Source: Gammaproteobacteria bacterium
GTDB taxonomy: Bacteria > Gemmatimonadota > Gemmatimonadetes > Longimicrobiales > Gaopeijiaceae
NCBI GenBank assembly: GCA_024638345.1
Contig: JAHEKL010000022.1
Span: forward strand, 1 to 18,376
Direction of reading: 5' to 3'
DNA: 18,376 bases
Shown: positions 7,056 to 14,300 of the stretch, piece by piece
How the letters are laid out: each line of letters starts with the position of its first letter
Numbering within the stretch: position 1 is the stretch's first letter
The notes under the pieces: model-generated
Seen by the model: the letters and a program-made list of their open reading frames with translations, nothing else
Database searches by the model: none
What the model was told of the DNA's origin: nothing
Translations under genes and position numbers: made by a program

Positions 7056-8064
7056 AGTCGATCGCGGGACCGCTCGGGACGAGATCCTCGGCGAAGCTCA
7101 CCTGCCACACCCACCGATCGCCCGCTCGACCCCCGAGACCGAGGACGAGATTGAGTGGGAATCCGTCCAGCGGGCCGCCGGTGAAACGCCGAAAGTAGCT
7201 CCCCATCCCATTGATTTGACCGAGCAGGGAGAGGCCGGGGCTGGCCGCATACTCGATCCCCGTCGAGAAGAACACGGTCTGATCGACCGTGATCGGCTCC
7301 AGCGCTTCGGGGGCGTTCGCCAACGTCAGACCGGCGGAGCCATGGACGTGGAGTGACTCGCCCGAAAGCCTTCCGTGAATCGAGACGGCCCCGTCCAGCC
7401 GACCCTCGTCGATGGGCCCACCGGCCCTTCTTACGTCGCCTCGCAGACTCAGCACCTTCGAGTTGTCCTCGGCCAGATAGAACCTCCACTTCGCGTGCAG
7501 CCGCACATCCTCGAGGGAGAACGTGCGTTGGTCCGTATCCAGGCCGAGGCTCTCCGGTTCGAGGTCGTCGTGCCGCAGGAAGAGGAGGTATTCGTTGTTC
7601 GGCCGCTGCTCCCGGCCCGCGTTCGGCAAGCTGAAGAGGTCGTGGAATCCCGAGATGAATCGGTCCAGGAACCCGTCCCACCCGGTGTAGAACCCCACCC
7701 GTCCACCGATCTCCAGCGAAGGAGTGATCCCGTATCTCGCGGTCCACGAATTGACCATCTGCTCGAGATCGAAGAGGTGGGCGTGACGCTCCCGGTTGCT
7801 CGCTTCGAACACGCTGGAGTAGGAGGTGGAGAAGTCGACTCGAAGGCTGCCCTCGTCGACCGGGTCCGCGATCTCCGCCTCGGGCACATAGAGCATCCGG
7901 TAAAGAGGATTCTGCACCGAGGTGGAGAGCGGGCCGACGGCTGTTTGAGCGGCGGCCAGGACCGGGCTCGCCACGAGGGCCGCCAGGCAGACCGTGGAGA
8001 CCCTGCCCAGCAGCCGTGGAGGGCGGACGAAGGAGTCTCGAATCACGAAGGAATCTCGAATCAT
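7012..8064 (-). CDS. DUF3187 family exported, probably outer-membrane protein
   Basis: A 350-aa protein with an N-terminal signal peptide (hydrophobic run CLAALVASPVLA, likely cut near AAA-Q). The mature part resembles DUF3187: an opening GPLSTSVQNPLYRM, many alternating Tyr/Phe/Gly strands (for example YGITPSLEIGGRVGFYTGW), and a C-terminal strand ending in DLQLSRSFLGG. This points to an outer-membrane beta-barrel-like protein whose function is not known. ATG8064 is chosen because it gives a credible signal peptide; the frame stays open much further upstream, so the start is uncertain. Residues 2-13 are a duplication (IRDSFV twice) caused by an 18-bp tandem repeat. The gene overlaps the phosphatase gene tail to tail by 44 bp and is divergent from the FAH-family gene. 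Confidence 0.8.
   Translation of the reverse strand: MIRDSFVIRDSFVRPPRLLGRVSTVCLAALVASPVLAAAQTAVGPLSTSVQNPLYRMLYVPEAEIADPVDEGSLRVDFSTSYSSVFEASNRERHAHLFDLEQMVNSWTARYGITPSLEIGGRVGFYTGWDGFLDRFISGFHDLFSLPNAGREQRPNNEYLLFLRHDDLEPESLGLDTDQRTFSLEDVRLHAKWRFYLAEDNSKVLSLRGDVRRAGGPIDEGRLDGAVSIHGRLSGESLHVHGSAGLTLANAPEALEPITVDQTVFFSTGIEYAASPGLSLLGQINGMGSYFRRFTGGPLDGFPLNLVLGLGGRAGDRWVWQVSFAEDLVPSGPAIDFTVDLQLSRSFLGG
8027..8062. repeat. 18-bp tandem duplication at the 5' end of the DUF3187 gene
   Basis: Two adjacent 18-bp units (8027-8044 and 8045-8062) differ at one position (G8035 versus A8053). On the minus strand they encode IRDSFV twice, directly after the chosen start codon. The in-frame six-codon duplication lengthens the N-region of the signal peptide. 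Confidence 0.9.
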
Positions 8065-8214
8065 CCTGCGATCGTTCTCCCGAATCAGGATATCGCGGCG
8101 GGGAGCCGGTAGGCGCGGGGACCTCCCATTCTTCATCGAATTCTGCCGCATCGGGCGAACGAGGGTCAAGCCCCGGGGACCTCGCTCGGAACTTGTATGG
8201 AGGGGTCCTGCGCA

Positions 8215-8243
8215 TTGCTGGGGTCTATTCAGGATGTTATTTG
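8215..8243 (+). promoter_or_regulatory. Putative promoter of the FAH-family gene
   Basis: TTGCTG (8215-8220) and TATTTG (8238-8243) are separated by 17 bp, in a locally AT-rich stretch about 50 nt upstream of the Shine-Dalgarno. The fit to the sigma-70 consensus is moderate. Confidence 0.4.
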
Positions 8244-8302
8244 TGTATTTCGAGCACGGATCCCCCGATTTCCAGGGATCGCAATCGTACAGGAGGTGCA
8301 CC

Positions 8303-9136
8303 TTGAGAGGCTCTATCAGGGCAGCGTTGCTCGGTGCTCTCGCCGTTTCGGCTCTGGCGGTCGCCGCCGAGGCGCAACAGAGCACGCAGTACGTGCGATA
8401 CGAGCAGGCGGGACAGGTCTCCTGGGGCTTCCTGGACGGCGAGACGATCCTCCAGATCTCCGATGCACCCTATCTCGGTGGGAGCCCCACCGGGCAGTCG
8501 GTCAACCGATCTTCCGTGAAGCTGCTCGCGCCCGTCGATCCCACGCAGATCTTCATGACGGCGCTCAACTTCCGGAGTCATATCAGTGGAGAGCCCGCTG
8601 AGTACCCGGGTCTCTTCCTCGTGCCCCCGTCCTCCATCGTTGGCCCCGAGGATCCCATCGTACGCCCGCCCGACTCGCAGAATCTCCACTACGAGGCCGA
8701 GATGGTGATCGTGATCGGGCGAGAGGCCACGAACGTGTCTCTGGAGGACGCCCACAACTACGTCTTCGGGGTCGCAGCGGGGAACGACGTGAGCGAGCGG
8801 GCTTGGCAGGGCGCGGATATCCAGTGGGCTCGAGCCAAGGGAAGCCGGACGTTCAACGCGGTCGGTCCCGCACTCGTCACCGGGCTGGAGTACCAGAACC
8901 TCGACATCGAGGGTCGTCTGAACGGAGAGGTCCGTCAGAGCGAGAACACGTCCGACATGATCTTCGGCATCGATCACATGGTGCACTACATCTCTCGGTA
9001 CTTCACGCTCTTTCCCGGAGATCTGATCTGGACCGGGACGATGGGTAGCACCCGCGCGATGGAGCCCGGGGATGTCTACGAGGTCGAGGTCGAGGGGGTG
9101 GGCGTGCTGAGCAACGAGGTCGTGCAGGGCCACTAG
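8303..9136 (+). CDS. Exported fumarylacetoacetate hydrolase (FAH) family protein
   Basis: A 277-aa protein with a clear signal peptide (AALLGALAVSALAVAAEA, likely cleaved after residue 24, before QQ) fused to a complete FAH-fold domain. The domain starts YVRYEQAGQVSWGFLDG and ends GDVYEVEVEGVGVLSNEVV, as cytosolic members do. Metal-site acids are present: E131 and E133 in HYEAEMVIVIG and D162 in GNDVSER. QWARAKGSRTFNAVGP matches the loop before the substrate site, although the family's usual Asp after Lys-Gly is replaced. The start is TTG8303, five bases after a perfect AGGAGGT (8291-8297). The family includes acylpyruvate hydrolases, oxaloacetate decarboxylases and isomerases; the substrate cannot be assigned. 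Export to the periplasm is unusual for this family. Confidence 0.9.
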   Translation: MRGSIRAALLGALAVSALAVAAEAQQSTQYVRYEQAGQVSWGFLDGETILQISDAPYLGGSPTGQSVNRSSVKLLAPVDPTQIFMTALNFRSHISGEPAEYPGLFLVPPSSIVGPEDPIVRPPDSQNLHYEAEMVIVIGREATNVSLEDAHNYVFGVAAGNDVSERAWQGADIQWARAKGSRTFNAVGPALVTGLEYQNLDIEGRLNGEVRQSENTSDMIFGIDHMVHYISRYFTLFPGDLIWTGTMGSTRAMEPGDVYEVEVEGVGVLSNEVVQGH

Positions 9137-9141
9137 ACGAC

Positions 9142-9165
9142 GATCCGCGAGGATTCTCGCGGATC
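9142..9165 (+). other. Perfect hairpin after the FAH-family gene
   Basis: GATCCGCGAG (9142-9151) and CTCGCGGATC (9156-9165) form a perfect 10-bp stem with a GATT loop, six bases after the FAH-family stop codon. No U-tract follows, so it is either a U-less terminator, an mRNA 3'-end stabiliser or a processing site. Confidence 0.8.
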
Positions 9166-9173
9166 CTCTCCCG

Positions 9174-9207
9174 GGGGTATCGGGTTGCCGCGGCGGCCCG
9201 ATACCCC
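9174..9207 (+). other. Second perfect hairpin before the YciI-like gene
   Basis: GGGGTATCGGG (9174-9184) pairs perfectly with CCCGATACCCC (9197-9207) around a 12-nt GC-rich loop that contains the palindrome GCCGCGGC. It ends 12 bases before the Shine-Dalgarno of the YciI-like gene and could affect its expression. Confidence 0.8.
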
Positions 9208-9233
9208 TGGGTCATTTCAGGGAGGCAACGGAC

Positions 9234-9542
9234 GTGCACTATCTACTTTTCTACGAACTGGCGGAGGATTACATGGAGCGAAGGGCTCCTCTTCGCGACG
9301 GTCACCTCTCCTTGGCTTGGCAGGCCCAAGAGCGTGGAGAGCTGGTCCTGGCGGGAGCGCTCTCCGAGCCGGCGGATGGAGCCGTATTCCTCTTTCAGGG
9401 ATCAGGCCCCGAAGCCGCGAGGCAGTTCGCCGAAGCGGACCCTTACGTGTCCAACGGGCTCGTGACCTCCTGGCAAGTTCGTCCTTGGACCACCGTGGTC
9501 GGGGATCTCGCGTCCAACCCGGTCCGCCCCGGTCCGGGTTGA
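9234..9542 (+). CDS. YciI-like (YCII domain) protein
   Basis: A 102-aa cytosolic protein of the dimeric alpha+beta barrel YCII family. Family marks are the opening MHYLLFYELAEDYMERR, His24 in RDGHLSLAW, GELVLAGAL, and the FAEADPYVSNGLVTSW block with Asp69-Pro70; the His and Asp are the proposed active-site pair. The biochemical role is unknown for most members. GTG9234 is chosen because of the strong GGGAGG at 9220-9225 and because it gives the standard N-terminus. It lies 97 bp after the FAH-family gene on the same strand, with two strong hairpins between, so co-transcription is uncertain. Both families occur in aromatic-compound catabolism clusters, but nothing else here supports that role. 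Confidence 0.87.
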   Translation: MHYLLFYELAEDYMERRAPLRDGHLSLAWQAQERGELVLAGALSEPADGAVFLFQGSGPEAARQFAEADPYVSNGLVTSWQVRPWTTVVGDLASNPVRPGPG

Positions 9543-9668
9543 GACCCCGCCATCGCCGACTCTGCGCACGAGTCACTCAGACGGCAGGATGGACGCGACG
9601 GCGCCAACATGCGCGCCAGCCGCGGTGCCTGGGCGAACCCTAGGTCCTCCTCGGGAGGTCCTGGAAAG

Positions 9669-9686
9669 CTGACCGCGACCGGTCAG
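9669..9686 (-). terminator. Possible terminator overlapping the end of udp
   Basis: CTGACCG (9669-9675) and CGGTCAG (9680-9686) form a perfect 7-bp stem with a 4-nt loop that includes the udp stop codon. Reading the minus strand, it is followed by CTTTCC, a weak U-rich tail. It lies in the convergent gap with the YciI-like gene; the rest of 9543-9682 shows no gene. Confidence 0.35.
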
Positions 9687-10450
9687 GGGTCGGAAACCAA
9701 GCGCCGCATGGCCGCAACGGCCACGCGGATCGCGTTCCTCTGGCCCTCGGCCAGACCCTCCGGCACCACCCGCTCGTGTTGCGTACGCTCCGCGACCACG
9801 CCGGTCACGCATCCACCACGCAGCCCGAGTGCGGCGCACATGGTCAGGATCGCCGCGGACTCCATCTCGTAGTTGAGCACGTTCAGGCTGCGTAGCTCGT
9901 CGGTCTGGCCCTGGAATCTGCGCAGCACCCGACCGGAGAAGGAGTCTAGGCGCTCCTGACCCGGGTAGAACGTGTCCGTGGAAGCCGTGACCCCGACGTG
10001 ATGGGGGATTTCGAGCTCCGTCGCGGCGGCGACCAGGGCCCGGACGACCAGGTGATGGGCCACGGCCGGGTATTCGATCGGTGCGTACTGCGTCGAGGCC
10101 CCATCCAGACGCATGGCGCCCGTGGTGATGACGACGTCTCCGACGGAAACCCGCTCGCCGATCCCCCCAGTGGTTCCAACGCGGAGGAACGTGCGAACTC
10201 CCAGCTGCGCCAACTCGTCGATCGCGATCGAGGCCGAGGGGCCGCCGATGCCGGTGGACGTGACCAGCACCGGGTGGCCGTCCAGGTGGCCCAACCGACT
10301 CCGGTACTCGCGCTTCCACGCGAGCTCCCGAGCCTCCGAGTCCAATGCGTCACCAATCGCCGGCACCCGCCCCGGGTCACCCGGGACGAAGGCGCAGCGG
10401 GCCCCGCCTATGCCCGCGGCATCCAGATCCAGATGGTATACGCTCGTCAT
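9683..10450 (-). CDS. udp: Uridine phosphorylase
   Basis: A 255-aa cytosolic enzyme that phosphorolyses uridine to uracil and ribose-1-phosphate in pyrimidine salvage (EC 2.4.2.3). It follows the E. coli Udp pattern along its length: FVPGDPGRV (phosphate loop), TSTGIGGPSASIAIDELAQLG, FLRVGTTGGI, RLDGAST, VGVTASTDTFYPGQER (uracil side), NYEMESAAILTMCA (ribose-binding Glu-Met-Glu) and a C-terminal AMRRLV. ATG10450 gives a standard N-terminus; its Shine-Dalgarno is weak and the start is 15 bp after the upstream gene's stop, which suggests coupled translation. It is the last gene of a three-gene minus-strand unit whose two other members are small alpha/beta-barrel proteins. Confidence 0.95.
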   Translation of the reverse strand: MTSVYHLDLDAAGIGGARCAFVPGDPGRVPAIGDALDSEARELAWKREYRSRLGHLDGHPVLVTSTGIGGPSASIAIDELAQLGVRTFLRVGTTGGIGERVSVGDVVITTGAMRLDGASTQYAPIEYPAVAHHLVVRALVAAATELEIPHHVGVTASTDTFYPGQERLDSFSGRVLRRFQGQTDELRSLNVLNYEMESAAILTMCAALGLRGGCVTGVVAERTQHERVVPEGLAEGQRNAIRVAVAAMRRLVSDP

Positions 10451-10465
10451 CGGGTGGTCGCGGAT

Positions 10466-10759
10466 TCAGGCGATCTTGAAGATCTCGCGCTTTCCCCCTG
10501 TGACCAGCTCAGCGTATCCCTTCATCGCCTCGCCGAGACCGGGGCTCTTCGAACGTCCCTCCAGGATGTCGAAGTAGGTGCCGACGGACTCGACCTCCAT
10601 CTCCATGGCGATCGTCCAGGTCGTCGCGACAGCGTCCGTCAGCACCCGGAGGTTCTTCGGACCCATGGCCTCGAAGTGTGGGATCGCGGCTTTGAGTTTC
10701 TCCACGAGATCCTTTCCGTGACCCGGCTTCGCATACATCGTGTTCCGAATGACATACAT
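10466..10759 (-). CDS. Small dimeric alpha/beta-barrel (ABM/NIPSNAP-like) protein
   Basis: A 97-aa protein opening MYVIRNTMYAKPGHGKDLVEKLK. The beta-strand, 'KPGH' turn and amphipathic helix are the start of the ferredoxin-like dimeric alpha/beta-barrel fold. The second half repeats the pattern (TWTIAMEMEVESVGTYFDILE) and ends KREIFKIA. No catalytic residue can be pointed to. The start is firm: GAGGAGG lies about 6 nt before ATG10759. It begins 11 bp after a second protein with the same kind of fold and 15 bp before udp, all on the minus strand. Function is not recognised; small monooxygenase, heme or intermediate-binding roles exist in the superfamily. Confidence 0.75.
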   Translation of the reverse strand: MYVIRNTMYAKPGHGKDLVEKLKAAIPHFEAMGPKNLRVLTDAVATTWTIAMEMEVESVGTYFDILEGRSKSPGLGEAMKGYAELVTGGKREIFKIA

Positions 10760-10770
10760 GCGAATCCTCC

Positions 10771-11157
10771 TCAGACCAATGAGTTCCGGTCAGCCGACGG
10801 ATGGAGGGAGAAGGAACCCTCCGACGTGTCGTGATAGGTCGCCCCGAAGCCGGCCAGGATATCTCTCGAGGCGGCATCGGGATCTCCCCAGCATCGGCAC
10901 GTGATCTTCTCGCAGGACTCCACGACGACGCCCAGGGGACCCTGACCCTTCTCGTTGGCGAGATGTGCCCTGAAGACGTCGTCGTTCGCGTAGATCTCCA
11001 CCCACTCGCTCACGCCTGGAGCCGGGTAATCGACGTGATAGCAGATGACACCGGGGTGATCCTCGCTCATCACCCTGCAGAGCTTCTCCTGATTCGCCCG
11101 GAAGTCGTCCTCGCGTCCCTCTTTGATGTCCCATCGGATCTTGAGCATGATCGACAC
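10771..11157 (-). CDS. ABM-superfamily-like (putative quinol monooxygenase fold) protein
   Basis: A 128-aa protein with the antibiotic-biosynthesis-monooxygenase-like layout: IMLKIRWDIKEGREDDFRAN, then HPGVICYHVDYPAPG, then SEWVEIYANDDVFRAHLAN. This is the usual strand, helix, strand, 'E-x-Y...H' order of the dimeric alpha/beta barrel. The C-terminal 40 residues contain a short Cys-rich turn (SCEKITCRCWGD) that is not typical of the family. GTG11157 is preferred because AGGAG lies 8 nt upstream; an in-frame ATG at 11148 is an alternative. It is first in a tight three-gene unit ending with udp and is divergent from dnaE2. Enzymatic activity is not established from sequence. Confidence 0.72.
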   Translation of the reverse strand: MSIMLKIRWDIKEGREDDFRANQEKLCRVMSEDHPGVICYHVDYPAPGVSEWVEIYANDDVFRAHLANEKGQGPLGVVVESCEKITCRCWGDPDAASRDILAGFGATYHDTSEGSFSLHPSADRNSLV

Positions 11158-11312
11158 TTGACGGTCTCCTGATCGTTGCGGCGAGCTTACCCGCGCTCCT
11201 CGTTCGAGGGCGAGCGATCGGCCGACGGAATCCTCGGGCGTTCATCATGAGGGCTGAGTCACTCGAAGGCCAGACAAAGACCGTATCCGCCGAGGAGCGG
11301 TTGGTCGAGTCG

Positions 11313-11340
11313 AGGGGTCGATTCGGATTGCACGACCCCT
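11313..11340. repeat. Inverted repeat upstream of dnaE2
   Basis: AGGGGTCG (11313-11320) and CGACCCCT (11333-11340) form a perfect 8-bp inverted repeat with a 12-bp spacer. The spacer contains an extra TTCGG (11322-11326), exactly 22 bp (two 11-bp steps) before the first TTCGG of the dnaE2 direct repeat. The right arm overlaps the end of the putative -35 (TTGCAC, 11328-11333). It may be a regulator site. Confidence 0.55.
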
Positions 11341-11360
11341 ACTTTCGGTTTATCTTCGGT
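11328..11360 (+). promoter_or_regulatory. dnaE2 promoter with TTCGG-N6-TTCGG operator
   Basis: TTGCAC (11328-11333) and TATCTT (11351-11356) are spaced by 17 bp. TTCGG at 11344-11348 and 11355-11359 flank and overlap the -10 with an 11-bp period. The 17 bp at 11344-11360 differ from 47-63 upstream of imuB at one position. The start codon is only 10 bp from the -10, so the transcript is probably leaderless; no Shine-Dalgarno is present. Confidence 0.6.
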
Positions 11361-11365
11361 GTCCC

Positions 11366-14300
11366 ATGTCGACCCCTCCCTATATCGAGCTCCATACCCA
11401 CTCGGGCTACTCCTTTCTGGATGGAGCCTCCCATCCGGAGGAGCTCGTGCTTCGTGCCTCCGAGCTGGGCTATCCAGCCCTCGCGCTCACGGACCACGAC
11501 GGGCTATACGGGAGCATGGAGTTCGCACGATCCGCACGAGAAGCGGAGATCCGGCCCATCACCGGTGCCGAGATCACCCTGAGAGAATGCGGTCTCTCAC
11601 AAGAAACCCCGGAACTGCAGCGGCGGCACGATGACCGGGGTCATGACGATGGGCAAAGAAGCTCGAAGAGCGGTGATTTTCGAGGCTCCTCACGTCCCGA
11701 CGAGCCCGACCATTGCTGGCACGTCACCCTCTTGGCCGAGACACCCGGAGGGTATGCGAACCTCTGCCGTCTTCTGACCGAAGCGCATCGGAACAGTCCA
11801 CGCACCAACCCTTCCCTTCCCCTGGATACGCTCCTGAAGCGGACCGAGGGCCTGATCCTGCTCACCGGATGTCGCCGGAGCCCACTCCTGGGGGCTCTCG
11901 AGAACTCGATGGCCAGCGGTGAAGCCTTCGCGAATCGTCTCCTTCGAGGGTTCGGACCCCAGAATGTCTTCGTGGAGCTTCAGGACAATCAGGTACGAGG
12001 AGATCCGTCCCGCATGCGCCGGTTGGCTCGGCTCGCCGATCGCATGGGGATCCCGGTCATCGCCACGGGAAACGTCCATTACCACCGTCAGGATCGGCAC
12101 TCCCTTCAGGACGTCCTCACGGCGATCCGCCATCGCTCGACCCTGGACGGCTCTCATGGTCTGCGCCGGCCGAACTCGGAATTCCATCTGACCGATCCCA
12201 GCGAGATGGCCGATCGATTCGCCACCCGATCCGACGCGCTCGCCAACACCCTGCGAGTCGCGGAGCGATGCAGAGCCTTCGATCTGAACGAGGACCTGGG
12301 CTATGTCTTTCCGGACTTCGAGGGGAACGAGCAGGGCACCGCCATGGAAATCTTGACCGCGGTCACCAAAGCAGCTCTCACTGAACGGTATCCGGAGGAT
12401 CCTCATGCCGCCTTTCCCGACCTCTCTCCGGCGGAAGCGGGTGGTATCGGAGCCCTCGTACGAAAGGCCCGGGAGCGAAAAGTCGAGGCAGAGCAACGTC
12501 TGGAGGAGGAGCTGCGGTTGGTGGAACGCCACGGCCTGGGGGGCTTCTTCCTGGTCTACAGGGACATCATGGAGCTGGCTCGAGAAGTCGCGGCTCGTGT
12601 TCGAGGTTGTGCCCCACGCGCAAGCTCGGGGCTACCACCCGGACGGGGCCGAGGCTCATCCGTCTCTTCCATCATCTGCTATCTGATCGGTCTCTCTCAC
12701 GTGGATCCGGTCGAGGCCGATCTCTTCCTCGGACGGTTTCTGAACGACGCGGTCGGATCCGTACCGGACATCGATCTGGATTTTCCTCGCGACATTCGCG
12801 AGCAGCTGATCCTGGAAGTCTACGAGAAATACGGACACGACCACGCGGGTCTGGTTGCCATCTTCCCCACCTATCGTCTCCGCTCTGCCGTACGAGAGGT
12901 CGGGAAGACGCTCGATCTGCCTCCCGGCGACCTGGAGAAGGTGTCGAAGCTGGCCGAGCACCGCTCCGCTGCCGGACTCCGAGAAGATCTGGCTCTGTTT
13001 CCCGAGTTTCGGGACAAGCTGGACAGCCGACAGTGGAGCCTGTTTCTCGAGCGAGTGGAGGAGATCGGGGGTCTACCTCGTCACATCTCCCAACACGTGG
13101 GAGGGATGATCATCTCGAGCCGTCCACTCGTGGAGCTGGTCCCCCTGGAGCCGGCCGCCATGGAGGGACGCTTCCTCTGTCAGTGGGACAAGGACTCCTG
13201 TGACGACGCCGGGTTCATCAAGATCGATTTCTTGGCGCTGGGCATGCTCTCGTTGGTCGAGGAAGCCGTGGATCTGATCGCGGAGCGAGGAAAGAAGCTG
13301 GATCTATCCCGGATCGACCTGAAGGACCCGGAGATCTACCGGCGCATCCAGGGTGGAGACACCGTCGGGCTTTTTCAGGTCGAAAGCCGCGCGCAGATCC
13401 AGATGCTGCGCCGCACGCTCCCCTCGAACATCAAGGAACTGGCGGTCCAGGTGGCCATCGTGAGACCGGGGCCCATCGTGGGGGGAGCGGTGAACCCCTA
13501 CGTGCGGAGAAGAGAAGCCCAGCGCAACGACCCCGCCTATCGGATCCCCTACGATCACCCACTTCTCGAGAACGCCCTCGAGGAAACGCTGGGCATCATC
13601 ATCTATCAGGATCAGGTGCTCCAGGTCTGCCGGGACCTGGCCGGTTTCACGGATGGACAAGCCGAGTCACTCCGCCGCGCAATGAGTCGCAAACGATCGA
13701 AGGACGCGATGCGGTCGCATTGGGACGCTTTTCTGGAAGGAGCTCTCGCCCGGGGCGTCGACGAGGAAACCGCGAAGGAAGTGTTCCGGCAAGTCGTCGG
13801 ATTCTCGGAGTTCGGCTTTCCGAAGTCGCATGCCGCCGCATTCGCTCTTCTGGCCTATCAGTCCGCCTGGCTGCGTCATTACTTCCCCACTGAATACTAT
13901 GTGGCGTTGTTCAATAATCAGCCCATGGGGTTCTACTCTCTCGATGCCCTGGGACGAGACGCTCGCCGAAACGGGATCGGGATCCGACTCCCCGACGTGA
14001 ACCTGAGCCGGGTCACATGCACCGCCGAAGGAAAAGATCTGCGGGTGGGCCTAGGCTTCGTTCGCGGATGGGGCACGGACATCGCCCAGCAAGTGGTGCA
14101 GGAGCGCGAGCAAGGCGGCACCTACGTTTCCCTCGTCGATTTTCTGAGACGGACCCCGGCCGCCCTCAAGCGCCCCGCTGTGGAGAACCTCATCTGGGTG
14201 GGAGGTCTGGATGGGCTCGGTCTAACCCGTCGAGAGCTCCTTTGGCAGACGGGACTCTGGCTGGGACCCGATGAAGAGCGAGGACGAGCCGAGGGCAGGT

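Noticed and set aside
6986..8215. 409-codon minus-strand open frame covering the DUF3187 region
   Set aside because: It is in another frame of the same strand; the product is Arg/Pro/Ser-rich, whereas the DUF3187 frame has a signal peptide and family motifs.
11690..12532. 280-codon antisense frame in dnaE2
   Set aside because: Antisense shadow of a confident DnaE2 coding region.
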